Notes: generated from the letters alone by a model not told the origin. A DNA stretch of 64,000 nt from Cladophialophora immunda (GCF_000835495.1 NW_015622542.1:766485-830484); one strand, 5' to 3'. Shown: positions 10,363 through 21,183, numbered from the stretch's first letter. Numbers and translations are program-made.

Positions 10363-10644
10363 TTATTTATTTGCGAAAGGGTTGCAGAGTGCCGTCCTGC
10401 CCTGGATTGATGCCAGGAACGCCAAACACCTAGATCTTGAAGATCCGTCGTGCTCTTTCTGGTCAATCTGATCGGGTGTCCTTTGAGTGGGCTCTACCAA
10501 CGTAGGTTCTTCACGGGCTCGACCGATTCGCAGGGTGTCCTTAGAGTCGGAGTCGATTATGACTGTCGCTGCCAAAGGCGTAGACAGCAGTAATTCGTGC
10601 AGAGCTAAACAGAAAGATTCCATTCCAATGCGCGGATTTTGCAT
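10363..10644 (-). CDS. Possible small orphan protein or first exon
   Basis: A 93-residue frame starts MQNPRIGMESFCLALHELLL and continues through IIDSDSKDTLRIGRAREEPTLVEP, with a hydrophilic middle and a short hydrophobic end (CLAFLASIQGRTALCNP). Composition is plausible for protein. There is no recognisable domain, no good splice site is obvious, and the opposite strand is partly open as well. Kept as a weak call. Confidence 0.3.
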   Translation of the reverse strand: MQNPRIGMESFCLALHELLLSTPLAATVIIDSDSKDTLRIGRAREEPTLVEPTQRTPDQIDQKEHDGSSRSRCLAFLASIQGRTALCNPFANK

Positions 10645-10720
10645 TGCACTTCTTCACCTTCTTGTACACGTGACTTCTTGCTCGAGACTGAGGCCCCATA
10701 ATTTTCTGTTTTAGGCTGTT

Positions 10721-10772
10721 AAGACACCATGTGACATAACTCCGTCAAGGGAGTTATGTCACGTGGTGTCTT
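10721..10772. repeat. Long hairpin: 23-bp inverted repeat with 6-nt loop
   Basis: Left arm 10721-10743 and right arm 10750-10772 pair with a single mismatch; the arm core is GTGACATAACTCC / GGAGTTATGTCAC, and the loop is GTCAAG. The inverted repeat has TIR-like sequence character and may be the abutted ends of a small deleted DNA transposon or MITE; a cruciform or a transcription-terminating hairpin is also possible. It lies between two weakly supported minus-strand coding fragments. Confidence 0.75.
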
Positions 10773-10940
10773 GGACACGGACATTTTTCCTTTTCCCCAG
10801 AGCCCCTTGCCGGGACGATGCCATGGGCATCCTCAGGCCCACAAGGACACCGGCAGCACCCGCGGAGACCCCAAGGCAATCCATTCGGGCTGCAAATACT
10901 GCAGGAAGCCAGAAACAAAGGCTTCGTGGTCGTTCAGCAG

Positions 10941-11133
10941 CTAAGTGGGTGTCGAGTAGTCCTTCAATCCGGCGTCTGATTGACGCTGCCATTGGTGCAG
11001 AAAGTGCCGGTCACCAGATCCGGGAATCGAGGCCGGAAGGAAGAAGATGGTGGCTTGCGGATTTGGGTCACATCCAGACCCTCCCGTGAAACGTTCAACT
11101 TCGATTCTTTTGATGCTCGTATCCTCAAACCCT
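10941..11133 (-). CDS. Coding-like fragment, unknown
   Basis: An open minus-strand frame of about 64 codons reads GFEDTSIKRIEVERFTGGSG, then IFFLPASIPGSGDRHFLHQW, ending YSTPT-stop at 10941. Composition is clearly protein-like. The frame is closed upstream by TGA, beyond which a hydrophobic segment (11336-11133) is open in the same frame. There is no start codon in the fragment and no convincing acceptor, so it may be the 3' end of a decayed gene. Function unknown. Confidence 0.3.
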
Positions 11134-11828
11134 CACCCGTTCATCCTTGATAAATGTCGTCCCCAATGGCCGTATGTAACGAAGCTCAGGAGGTAGAAAA
11201 ATATCCCGGCACGGAACGCGAGAATCGCAACGTCGCTAACGTAACACACGGCTCGACATGCGGCATGTGCAAAGAAAAGGATTACGATGAATTGGCTTAA
11301 CCTCATGTCAGATGCACGGAGCAGGCTTTCTCTCAAGATCTTCTTCTGTACTACGGACTGCCGCTACTATACTGCAGATGTGAGATGTCAAAATAAGGCA
11401 AGAGTTTAGACGGACCTTCGACGGGACCTCGACACTCTCAACAGATGTTTGGTCGCGATTGCATCGCCCCTCCCATCTAGGGAGCCGAACTTGGACCTCA
11501 GGCGTCGAATGTTATGGCGCCCCAGAACCATTTTCGGCTCCTGGACCTGAGGGGGGGGGACAAAAACGTCACCAAACAGTGTGTGAGTGGGCAATGGCCG
11601 AGATGTGCTAGAGAAGCCCAATTCGAACACTTCCAAGGCTGCATTGTATATATCCCTGCCCAGGGACTCGCACTTCTGAATGCCTTCTTGGAGGTCGGTC
11701 TTTCCAGAGCCTCCATATCGGCGTTCGAGTGGGTATACATTGCACACGGCGAACCGATCTGGATTCTTTTTCTCTCGGAGACATCTGCGTTGTACAGTCT
11801 CGGCCGTGGCACATCTTTGCGTCAAAAC

Positions 11829-13577
11829 ATGGCGACAGCGAACGACTCTCCCTCCGAGCCTGTTGTCAGTGACAAGAATCCCGGGACGCAAGAAGTCCAT
11901 GGCCAGGCAACGCCAGAACAGACCCCAGAGCCTGAAGCTGCCCGCCTGGCCGAACATCAATCTAGTGTGGATGGTGGCACCGGGCCAGACAGTGGGAGTC
12001 CGCAGTCTCCCAGAGATGGATCCAGAGGTGCCATGGAAGGGAACAATGGCGCGACCCAGGAGCAGATTAATGCCGTGGAGAGAGTGATGAAATGCTCGGG
12101 TACGGAGTACCGGCAGGTTCTTGGCCTCCCAGATGAAAATCCAAATAAAGAAGAGGAGTCGAGAGAGGTAATGGCGGCCTTTAAGAAGCTTGGGTGCTTG
12201 ACGCATGAAAAATATAACAAGGCGAATCATGCTGCGGAGGCATTTCACAGTAAGTATGACCTCTTGAATTTCCGGGGACATGGAAAACTGCAGACTAACA
12301 ATGGCACGCCTGCTCGGGATGTAGGAGTTAACGATGCGGCAAAGCACCTCGGAATCAACGAAGCTGCGATAGCGACGATGAGAGATTGGGATGGTGTGGA
12401 GGATAATTTCACCCTGCCAGCAAATGACACAAGCCATGAGAGTTCTGGTAAGGCGCCATCGAACGGACAAGACACGGACATGGGAGGCTCCGACCAGCCC
12501 ACGATCCCACAAATGACCGGTGATCACCGCAAAGCGTTTGATGTCGCTGGGGGGCTGCTGCAAGTCCTCACGAACGATCCCGATAACGAGAGAGCGATCA
12601 ATGGCCTACAAGAGGTGAACCGAAAGATACTGGAGATTAACACGGCGATTGGCTTCCCTAACTCAACTCGATTCGTGGTCGATTTCCAGGCCTATCAAGG
12701 GGTGTTTAAGAAGGCGCTCCCTCTCCTAGCTCAATGGAAGCAAAACTCTGATAAAAAGGCTAAGGAAGAGCTCGAATTGATGAATCAGTGGCTTGACAGG
12801 CTCATTCAAGATCGCGGTTACCCTACACATTGGAAGATCGACATACCACGGCCGTCCACGCCGTCTATCCCAAACCCGCCTGTGCAGTCAACAGCCCCAA
12901 CAACAGCCCCAACAACAGCCCCAACAACAGCTCGATCTCGATTGGGGAGATTGCCGAAATCCCTAGCTTTCAACGAAAGGGACGGATATGTCCTCGAGGG
13001 AGGGGTCGAGAAGGAATTGTACGGTTACATGAAGGCGGGATACGGTCATCGAGTTCTACTTCGACGAGATGGTCGTAACGGGTACGACATCTTCGAGTTC
13101 GTCCGGGCGAGCAAATTCGGGAAAAGCTTCGTCGAGAGGAACCAGCATGTGCTAAGCGGGACAGCCATCAAGGCCGGGACTAAAGCCTCGCTACGGGGAA
13201 TGAGCTGGAAACGCGTGGAAATTTTTGGCGTCGCTCCCGTCAGAACCGACTTTAATGACGAGGCGATGTTGATGGCTTGGGTGGCATTTCCTCAGAGAGA
13301 ACCGACCTGGTACTGGCGGTCGTATCTAGGTGAAGAATTTGGAATAGATGCGGTGGACGAAAAGTTAGACAGCTTTAGGAGCAAGGCAGGGCAGCGCCCT
13401 CGAGCTGTTATAGATGAGGACGAAGCTGAAGAAAGCAATTATGATGAGGAAGAGGAAGACAAAGAAACCAGATTGCAATATCTGAAGGAGGAATTGAAAA
13501 GGTTGGAACAGGGAACAGCGAGAAGCAGACGTTCGTCGAGCGCCAAAAGGTCAAAACCGCGTCGAAGAGCCCGATAG
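11829..13577 (+). CDS. J-domain-like orphan protein, 582 aa
   Basis: Single exon from ATG 11829 (MATANDSPSEPVVSDKN); the frame is open further upstream, but that part lacks protein character. Residues 1-75 are disordered. Residues ~80-140 have a DnaJ-like layout (EYRQVLGLPDENPN, EVMAAFKKLGCLTHEKYNKA, AEAFHSKYDLL), but the diagnostic HPD is replaced by HEK, so Hsp70 stimulation is unlikely. Residues ~230-340 are helical, followed by a (PTTA)n linker. Residues ~370-540 form a compact region (LEGGVEKELYGYMKAGYGHRVLLRRDG … WVAFPQREPTWYWRSYLG). An acidic patch and an Arg/Lys/Ser-rich tail suggest nuclear or nucleic-acid contacts. Function unknown. Confidence 0.75.
   Translation: MATANDSPSEPVVSDKNPGTQEVHGQATPEQTPEPEAARLAEHQSSVDGGTGPDSGSPQSPRDGSRGAMEGNNGATQEQINAVERVMKCSGTEYRQVLGLPDENPNKEEESREVMAAFKKLGCLTHEKYNKANHAAEAFHSKYDLLNFRGHGKLQTNNGTPARDVGVNDAAKHLGINEAAIATMRDWDGVEDNFTLPANDTSHESSGKAPSNGQDTDMGGSDQPTIPQMTGDHRKAFDVAGGLLQVLTNDPDNERAINGLQEVNRKILEINTAIGFPNSTRFVVDFQAYQGVFKKALPLLAQWKQNSDKKAKEELELMNQWLDRLIQDRGYPTHWKIDIPRPSTPSIPNPPVQSTAPTTAPTTAPTTARSRLGRLPKSLAFNERDGYVLEGGVEKELYGYMKAGYGHRVLLRRDGRNGYDIFEFVRASKFGKSFVERNQHVLSGTAIKAGTKASLRGMSWKRVEIFGVAPVRTDFNDEAMLMAWVAFPQREPTWYWRSYLGEEFGIDAVDEKLDSFRSKAGQRPRAVIDEDEAEESNYDEEEEDKETRLQYLKEELKRLEQGTARSRRSSSAKRSKPRRRAR
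12890..12932 (+). repeat. 12-bp tandem repeat inside the J-like gene
   Basis: About 3.5 copies of a 12-bp unit (CCAACAACAGCC type) encode repeated Pro-Thr-Thr-Ala in the linker of the host gene. The copies are identical, suggesting recent slippage. Because the unit is a multiple of three, length changes would not disturb the frame. Confidence 0.8.
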
Positions 13578-15530
13578 GAAGGGCGGAGGGACGAAAGCTA
13601 AGAAGAATCTATGGAAATGGACCAACTTCGTCGAAATTTCGACCTGTGGATGACTACCTCTGTTCCCGGGCCACCTAGAGAGTGAGTAGTGGTTTGTCAC
13701 ACGAACCGTCGGTGGTCACGTCGCTCTTTTCATCGCCAACGCGTCTTCCAGACAATCAATCTTCCGGCTATCTATTTTTCAGCTTGCTGGTCAGTGCCCG
13801 GCGGGCAGCGGCGGGCACCGATTACCATGAGCAGGGCCAACGACAACGGGCTCTGATCCGCAAGCACACGCTCTTTTGGTTTATTGGTTGAATCCGCTCT
13901 CTTGATGAGTCCCTTTGTCAAAGGCAGCTGATATTTGTCATTCTTTCGCCTTCACTTCCGATAGTTACAGATAGTGATGAATAGATTCCGTTCGCTTCAC
14001 GCGTGCATCAGAGGTAAAGACAGTCACGATAGGCCCTTTCGAGCGTACCTTGGGCACGAAACTGAGATCGTGGGGTCGGAATGTGATTGTCGGCGGACAG
14101 AGGAGGAAATTTCGACGATCTGAAGGACCAGCTTGAGTGGGCAGGCCAAAAACACACAACGGACAACGGGGTGAGCAACAAGTCTCGAAAGTGAGCGTAC
14201 TGGCTTCTTAGCACGGGGGGCTGTGCACTGGGCCGCCACTCCCCCAAGATGGTTCATTAGCCGCTCGGGCAACGAAAAGGGAATGGTCCCGACGGAGCCG
14301 GAACCACCCTTGCCGCCCCTAGTTGGCTCATGCAATGCATAACTCAACAACGTTCCTTCGTGAACCCTTGTCGATCAATCGTTTCTGCTCTCGCGCTCAG
14401 TCTGGTATGGGACCAGAATGGGACTCTGATCATGCTATGAATAGTAGGCTTTGAAAGGGCCTTTTCGGTATTCCGACCCCATCATGGCTGGGTTTGGCAA
14501 GGGGGCCCATTTGGAAGCCTTCCCCTTTTCGTATCAACTTGGGCCAAGTTGATAAAGACAGTCGACCTTCACACGCTTTGCAAGGGTTATGATAGCCACG
14601 CCTGCATTGGATTTTTATTGCACTTCTTCCGATTTGCAAGCAAACACCTCACTTCGGCGTCCTCCCAGCAGAAACGAAACCGTGTATCCGCTGATTCCCA
14701 GGACGAGCCAACCCACGACACCCTCCTAACACACCTTATGGTCCCTGATTCCTGGACATCCTGAGACTAATGGCCCTGAAAATCCGAATTGGGTCCCTCC
14801 TGCAGGCAAGCCATCCGCAGTCAGATCTGTTCTTCAGCCTGGATGAGGTGAATCCCCTGTCCGCTCGTCGACCAATTGCAGAGTACTTAGTTCCATCTAT
14901 ACCTTCGTCTTTGGCTAGAATCTAACCCCAGTCACCATGATGCCATATTATCTGTGCTTCAAAGCGTTCTTACTCAGGATTGTGCTACCAACCGTGGCAA
15001 TGATCAAGAGCGAAGTTACGACACAAACGAGCATTTAACCACTGGGTCTCACTGTCAATTCGCCGATGGACCGCCCACTCCTCCAGAGAGCGTACGAGCT
15101 CTGCATCTACGAGGTTCAACGGCGGTGAAGTTGGCGACCGTTGAAGGCTGCCAGGAGAACCATGTCATAAAAGAGTCCACGATGGTACTTCATTTCTGAA
15201 GTAGGACTCGCCCAGTCACTTTGAGCGGGAACCCGTTCTTTCCAGCACCTTCTTTGAAAGTAATGACAATATGCCTCGTAGCGACCTTCCTTCTTGATCA
15301 TTGGCATATCACTCTAGACCCACCACTATTCTTAGGATCGCCTGAGGCTGTGAGAGATGTGAGACAAGAATAGCACCTAGGGAACAAGAATTGGTCCCTT
15401 CAGAACTAAGGATCGCACATTTCCAACCTAACACGAATTGATTTATATTCCATGGAGCTCGGAAGCTAGGAGGATGTGAACAATTTCTAACACTCAAGCA
15501 ATTTACAATTTTCGACTTTGTAGAGCAGTC
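13578..15530. other. Gene-poor stretch with a dispersed palindromic sequence
   Basis: No supported gene. Weak open frames (for example 14954-15199) lack start context or splice support. A 23-bp near-perfect palindrome (TATCAACTTGGGCCAAGTTGATA core) lies at 14532-14554. It is the end of a 32-bp segment (14512-14543) that recurs at 18423-18454 with two mismatches. Confidence 0.5.
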
Positions 15531-16660
15531 ATGCCGTCACCCCCGTGTTCCACGATTTTCTGTTTCGTCCTGCCCATCTTGACAAGGATGGCGACTACGG
15601 CAGCCGCACCACTCTGTTCAGACACTATTAACACGGCAGGAGGCGGGATTCCGGACAGCAACGAGCCTCCCATAGTGTCAGCGGAAGCGATAAAGGAATT
15701 CCAGCTAGCCCTCTTTCTCGAGAACCTGGAATCATCCTATCTTCAAAGCGGACTTCAAAATATTTCTACCTGGGGAACGGCGGGCTACCCAAATGACACG
15801 ATCGAAGTTCTTAGCAAGATTGCCGCCGTAAGTCGACCATCCTGGCTCTCTGTCTGTCTAACATCTTGTGCCTTCTTCAGCAGGAGGAAGTACACGTTGC
15901 AACAATTGCGAACCTGCTCAACGGCTATGGAGCCCCTGTGATTGCACCTTGCCAGTATTCCTTCCCGGTAGCGTCTATTGATGAGTTCATCGCCCTTGGC
16001 GATATCATCACCTCAGTGGGCATCAGCGCACTTATCGGGCTGGTCGATCGAGTCTCATACACTGATCCTGGGATTGTCAATACGGTGTCGTCGATCGTGA
16101 CAGTCGAGTCCCGCCATGACGCCTTCCTCCGCCATGTGGGTAGCAGAGTCCCTAACCCAGCTCCATTTGACACCGGGATTAGCAGTATCTGGGCATACAA
16201 TTTGGCTCTTCCATTTATCGTGCCTGGATCGTGTCCAGCGGAACTCCCACTACCAATTCTGCCCACGTTAACGGTGTCAGCCCCGACTACGGCTGATAAC
16301 AGATCCTCAGCGGCCACGGGAATAGCGTCGAGCATCGCACCATATCAAAATACCACCACGAGCCCCGCTACCGCTGCGAACACCACTGTGGTTCCGTCAG
16401 AAATGGCATTCTCGTGGGATCCGATGCAGATGCCATTCGTTTTCGAGCAGGGAAAACAGTTGTTTGTGGGCTGGACCAATCAGCTGAATGTGCCGGTGTA
16501 TACGGTATTATCGATCGTTGGTCAAGGCAGGGGAGTTGCGGATGTACCGCAAGGACTCAATGGGGCGGTGTTTGCAGCGATCACAAGTCAATTGCCTGAT
16601 AATGACTATGACCTGGCCCTCGCAACCATGGCGGGCCCGGTTGCGTTGTCACTCTCTTAG
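15531..16660 (+). CDS. rds1: Ferritin-like secreted protein, Rds1 family
   Basis: Two exons, 15531-15827 and 15881-16660, flank a 53-nt intron (GTAAGT donor, TCTTCAG acceptor; phase 0), giving 358 residues. A signal-like N-terminus (CSTIFCFVLPILTRM) precedes a Ferritin_2-type helical domain: EFQLALFLENLESSYL in helix 1, then EEVHVATIANLL after the splice, then SVGISALIGLVDRV and ESRHDAFLRHV. The E...E..H pattern of di-iron ferritin-like folds is visible (E/Y helix, EEVH, ESRH). The C-terminal third is Thr/Ser-rich with a small beta-rich end. Family knowledge: fungal Rds1-like stress-response proteins, usually extracellular; the activity is not established. Gene symbol by similarity only. Confidence 0.85.
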
Positions 16661-17050
16661 CTTTATGTTGGACAATTGTGTTGGAGTATCATTGATAAAT
16701 ACAGTAGACAGTCAAGAATGTCCAGTAATTTTTTTAATCAATATGAACCCTCGTCTGGCCCTGGGTGAGAGCAATCCCAGGGGATCATATCTATGATTCC
16801 GGCGGCTTGCTTCGTTAGTGATGCAAGTCTTCCCGAGTTCGGCGCATTTTGTACAGGTGCTGATGCCATCTTCTGGAGCGGCTGAACTCTAGTATCTTGT
16901 CAGTTTTCGGCTCCGTGCAACATGCGGGATGAGATGTTATACACAAAGGTAGGGGAGGGTGCGATGAAATGTCGACAACGAATTAGAACCCCCAATCGAT
17001 AATACAACTTTTTCAGGTCAAACGAAATCCTCCCACACAAAACACCAACC

Positions 17051-17784
17051 ATGAGGTTCAGGACACGGGAACTGGACTTGGTCAGGGCTCTCGATGAGAC
17101 CTTCCTGCGAATTGCCGAAATCGGCCTGCGTGTCCTGGAAGGCGCCTGGTCCATCATTATCATCGGCTTCGTCGCGGCCGTCATAAGCGGTCTCTCAGAC
17201 GCAGATGTAGACGTGCCGCGGAAAGCGACGGCGACGGTGGTCATCGCCTGCATCTGCACCGTCTACTCGGGTATCACAATCCTGCCCATATTCTTCGGCG
17301 GCGCGCTGTTCTTTTCGGTTTCGTTAGTTTTCGATATCCTCTTCGTGGCCGCCTGGGTCACTCTGATCGGCCTTTGGGATGGCGACGCCACGGACTCCTG
17401 CCGCGCCTTCAAGACTAAATACTTCGACGGCCAGCCGTCAAAGGCGCATTTCCAGACCGACTGCGAGCTGGTCAAAGCCATGTTTGCGTTCATGATTGTC
17501 AATCTGTGAGCACAACCCCTCCTTTCCCGGTGTTACTTTTTCCGCTGGCCTTTTTCTGTTACTAACCTGGCCAATGTAGCGTATCCTTTCTGGGATCTGC
17601 GGTGATCGCATTCTGTCTGCGCCTAATCGAGCTCGACTATGCCATGAGCTGGAGAGTGCCTCCTCTGGTGGACAAATTCGACAAGCGGGGAAGACAAGCA
17701 CACTATAGCTGCTGCACGCACAACGCGAACAATCCTTCGCCGCAGCGGACCTCCATAGCAGAGAGTACCGCACCATTGGTATAA
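17051..17784 (+). CDS. MARVEL-domain-type four-TM membrane protein
   Basis: Exons 17051-17505 and 17580-17784 flank a 74-nt intron (GTGAGC, TACTAAC branch, TGTAG), giving 219 residues. Four hydrophobic segments lie near residues 33-52 (WSIIIIGFVAAVISGL), 64-84, 86-112 (GGALFFSVSLVFDILFVAAW) and 146-166, with a cytosolic basic N-terminus and a ~50-residue hydrophilic tail ending with a stop at 17782-17784. The GLWDGDATDSCRAFK loop between TM3 and TM4 is typical of fungal MARVEL proteins. Family knowledge: MARVEL proteins act in membrane apposition and vesicle traffic. The exact role here is unknown. Confidence 0.8.
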
Positions 17785-18096
17785 TGATAAGGAAAGGCTC
17801 GGGCGTCTTTGACATTGCTTTTGTTTTGGCTTGGGTTGGCGAAGGGAAAAAGCATTGCTCTGCGCGGGAACAGTGGTTTGCTCATGGGTGGCAGAGGTGT
17901 GTAATTGGCGTTGGTGCAAACGAAACCAGACGGCGGCGGAAACCCTCCATTTTCCTCCCCATTGTGGCTGCCTAGTGTAGTAATACTGTAATACTATTGC
18001 TTTGGTCGTTTGCCTGGTCCAGGTGCCCACTGGGTCTCAATCTTGCTGCGAGAATAGTAATAATATCTTTAGGATACTCACTCAGGTCAGCGCTGA

Positions 18097-18255
18097 ATGG
18101 TTGAGGTTGACGGCGAGGACGAGAATGCTCACAAGAAGCTCAAGTCCACCCAGAAGCATCTGATTCCGAAAGGTGCTCCAAGTGATCCAAGTGGCTTGGC
18201 AATATCATCCGACGACTTTCGCCATCTTGACAAGCTCCTGTACGAATCAGACTAG
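18097..18255 (+). CDS. Short acidic ORF, 52 aa
   Basis: ATG 18097 to TAG 18253-18255. The peptide (MVEVDGEDENAHKKLKS … SSDDFRHLDKLLYESD) has strong protein-like composition and codon use for its length. An ORF this small could be a real mini-gene or the last exon of a lost gene: upstream, CTCAG could act as an acceptor, but no matching exon was found. No family recognised. Confidence 0.3.
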   Translation: MVEVDGEDENAHKKLKSTQKHLIPKGAPSDPSGLAISSDDFRHLDKLLYESD

Positions 18256-18422
18256 TGGGTCCATCCGCTTCCCACTAATCACCGTCGGGAATATCAAGGC
18301 GCACATTTTCCGAGACGCTTCCTGAAACTTAGAAGCGCGCGGCAAAGCAATGGCTCAGTAAGTCAGGTATAAAAACTAAAAATTGACTCTATTAACAGCA
18401 ACTTGTAGAAGGAGACGCACTA

Positions 18423-18454
18423 TGGAAGCCATCCCTTTTTCGTATCAACTTGGG
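18423..18454 (+). repeat. 32-bp dispersed repeat, second copy
   Basis: Matches 14512-14543 in 30 of 32 positions (TGGAAGCC … TTTCGTATCAACTTGGG). In the first copy the sequence continues as a palindrome; here it does not. It may be a fragment of a small repeated element or terminal repeat. Confidence 0.6.
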
Positions 18455-18682
18455 GCGACCGCTCTTGCCTTATATTTAGAACCAACTAGCTGCACTGCCA
18501 TTCTTCATTAGGCAGTCGCACAGTGGTGGTCACTGGGGCTGCAAATGCGAGTTTCTTTCTGGGTACTTAAATATCCTGCCCGCTGGCCCTGCCATGGAGA
18601 CTTCGGATGATCAGAAAGACGCCACAACTCACACGCCAGACGACACTGCACTTGAGAAAAAGCCAACGAAAGAGATCGTAAG

Positions 18683-19535
18683 ATGAGGCACCGCGAGAAA
18701 GGAAAGTTCGGCGCCATTAGAAAAAGCCACGAGTTGCACACAATATGGATCTATTCCGCGGCCCGCCACATAATCAATCCAAAGGCTAGAGAGGCCTATA
18801 CATACAGATCCTCTGGTCACGGACCATGGCAACCGGTGATCAAAAACATTGTAAGTCTTCCCCAAGTGATATCATACCTCACGCTAAAATGGCCAGGAAT
18901 TTGAAAGGCTGTTGCAGAGGATACTTTTCCTGAATGGTCTAGACGACGAAAAAGCAAGAGAAGATGGGGACAAAGCTTGTGAAGAAGCAGAACTGTCTCA
19001 ACCCCCGCCAGGCCGGCCACCGAACGAAGAGATCCAAAATCGCCACGGCTCGAACGCCCAGCAGACGGGATTGTCCGAAGATGGCATTGGTCATACAGCT
19101 TCACATTCAGTCAGCCAGTCCTCGCCCGAGCCAACAAACACAGCCACAGCAGTTAAATGCACAAGAGAACCCCTAGCAGAATTACACTCTGTCATCTCAA
19201 ACAACCGGCAGTTGACGTCGCGAATGCTCGTTCTTGCGTCTCTAACACGCGTCCCTTCCAAGGAGGCCATCGTACCGGAGCCACGGACTAGTTCATCGGC
19301 AGCTTCCATACGTGTTAACTCAATGGCAGAAGGACAGGTTGAAATGCGGAATCATCACAATCGCGTGGAAGCATCCTCTGCTGGCGCAAGACCTGCCATG
19401 AAGCAAGCGAGGCGTCATGGTGATCGAATCAGCCGCAAGAAACGGTATGCTCGTCTGGAAAAGGAGTTCAAGCGACTGTCACGGATACAGCAGATACATG
19501 AGCAATTGAACAGGACGAGGGCCCAAGTGAGGTAG
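18683..19535 (+). CDS. Basic orphan protein, 268 aa, two exons
   Basis: Exons 18683-18850 and 18897-19535 flank a 46-nt intron (GTAAGT, GCTAAAA branch, GCCAG), phase 0. Exon 1 starts MRHREKGKFGAIRKSHELHT. Exon 2 begins EFERLLQRILFLNGL, is then disordered (Pro/Ser/Gln-rich) and ends with a strongly basic helix (RHGDRISRKKRYARLEKEF … HEQLNRTRAQVR). The tail resembles a basic-leucine-type helix without a full zipper, hinting at nucleic-acid binding. An in-frame ATG peptide just upstream (18594, METSDDQKDATTH) is coding-like but ends near a GTAAGA, and its frame does not join exon 1; it may be an upstream ORF or evidence of a frameshift. No family recognised. Confidence 0.55.
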
Positions 19536-19849
19536 AAGAGAGTGACTTCGAAAGTGACTTTCGATCATGAGCGGGCAACGTGGTGGCCCTTAAACTCGAG
19601 CACTGCTCGATTGCACCATCACTCCATATCCGAGCCCTCAAGCAAACCAAACCCGCTCCTCCGAGTGCTGGGTGCGCTTCAGATGCTTCCGAGGGGACAA
19701 CTGTTCAGCTCCGATTTTGTCAAGCAGGTCACAAGTACGGTAAAGCTCAGGGACGTGATCTTGTGGGCTCCTATCCAAACATACGCCCTAATCACGCAAT
19801 TTTACTATCCAAGTTCCTCACTCTTAGTGTATGGTATCATCGGGTGTTA

Positions 19850-20733
19850 TTAGACCAAGATGTGAACAAACGTCGTCATTCCCGTCATTAGTAGAGCCGA
19901 AAAGAGAGTGCCCCAGCAGTAGCCGCCAACCGGGCCCTGATCAGCCCTAATCTCGGAAGAGAGGTCTTTGGACTTGGAGTAGAGAAGGTAAACAACAATT
20001 GTTGGAAGGAGGTAAGAGATGCAACAAAAGAGCCCAATAACCAATCTTGGCATTAATGGTAACGTCAGATCCTGCAATAGAGTACCAGCGCCGAAGGGCC
20101 AGCTGAACATAGAGGTGAAAAAGACGACAGCGATCACCAGGGCCGTCGCTATGCCGATAATGAAAGGATCCCGGATCCATCCAGGGGTAGCTTTTGCGAA
20201 GATGCTGCGCAGGTGATCCAAATCTTCCATCTGGTCGCTCAGAATATTTGTAACAACCTGGGGGACGATCCTAGAAATGTTCACAGGCAATTGATGACAT
20301 TCGACACGGTCGCTGAACCCCACGCAGTATTGTTTTGTGCCGATGGAGAGATTCCAGGGGATCGCCGTGCTGGCGCCATTGACGGCTGTCGCGGCGGCGC
20401 TTGCGAAGCTGTTGGCTTGGCTGAGAGCCCCGGAGGCTGCTGTTGCCACATTGCTTACGACGCTCCCAGCTTCGGTCACGGCCGTCGGGATCAGGCCCCT
20501 TGCACCGAGCGGTACCTGTGTGGGGGGCGCCTTAAACTGTGGAAGAATACATCAGCGATCTACCTCACCTAACATATTGAACAGTGAAAGGCCCTCACAG
20601 TGAAGGTAATGATACCAGCCTCCATGTCGTCCTTACTGCAAAGCACTTCAAAGCTCAAAACCGTGCAGCAGATTAGTGCGGCCACGAATGCGAGCGACAC
20701 ACCTACTTTGAGCCAAAGCTTTTCTCTGAGCAT
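19850..20733 (-). CDS. Four-TM SUR7/PalI-like membrane protein
   Basis: Exon 1 runs 20733-20599 and exon 2 20536-19850, with a 62-nt intron (GTGAGG … TTCCACAG, phase 0), giving 273 residues. TM1 is near the N-terminus (VGVSLAFVAALICCTVLSF). A ~130-residue extracytoplasmic loop with Ala/Ser-rich helices and the cysteine pair in YCVGFSDRVECHQLPVN follows, then TM2 (IIGIATALVIAVVFFTSMF), TM3 (LVIGLFCCISYLLPTIVV) and TM4 near the C-terminus. This topology (long first loop with conserved Cys, three clustered TMs) is that of the SUR7/PalI group, plasma-membrane proteins linked to eisosomes or pH sensing. The assignment is topological. Confidence 0.7.
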
Positions 20734-20805
20734 GGTGGTGTAAGTATGAATAATTCAACCCGTGGGACGATGAACACTTTGCCACCGATGGGCTGCGGAT
20801 ATCAT

Positions 20806-21114
20806 TTAATGAAGCTGCGTACCTCGCCATCGAGCTCTGTGGTACTCTCGAGTGATAGGGCTGTTCAGTATTTGGATCCAGAAGGGGCCCCTCAGTTTCT
20901 TAATCTCATATCGCTGAGCTCAGTATCAAGCTTGAACGGGCCCCCAAGGACCAGAATAAGCCCCTGGTGGTTGAAGGTAAACTTCTGACATGGGTGTGCG
21001 ATCGCTGCACATACCAGTTCTGACCGCTTTGTTCCTCACCCGCTTCGTAGTCAAGGTCGAACGTCGAATCTTTGTCTCCTGGCTCTTGGGACTAACTCTC
21101 GCCATTTTGTTCAA
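20806..21114 (-). CDS. Short upstream gene, or leader exons of the SUR7-like gene
   Basis: Exon 1 (ATG 21114, MNKMARVSPKSQETKIRRST … AVRT) ends at a GTATGT donor. A second coding-like stretch reads QRYEIKKLRGPFWIQILNSP then TREYHRARWRGTQLH-stop at 20806, reachable through an acceptor at …GATACTGAG in the correct phase (intron ~96 nt). The product would be a basic ~75-residue peptide. A GTACGC donor just before the stop could instead link it to the membrane protein that starts at 20733, giving that protein a basic cytosolic head. The phase of that link is not satisfying, so I leave them separate. Confidence 0.35.
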
Positions 21115-21183
21115 CCCTTACATACCTTACTTAAAAGAGTGTACCTTTGCCTAGTCTTCTCTTTACCCATCCATATCGTCAAG

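Noticed and set aside
11406..12563. 385-codon open frame on the minus strand
   Set aside because: Lies opposite the J-like gene in a codon-aligned shadow frame; composition is Arg/Cys/Trp-rich and random-looking.
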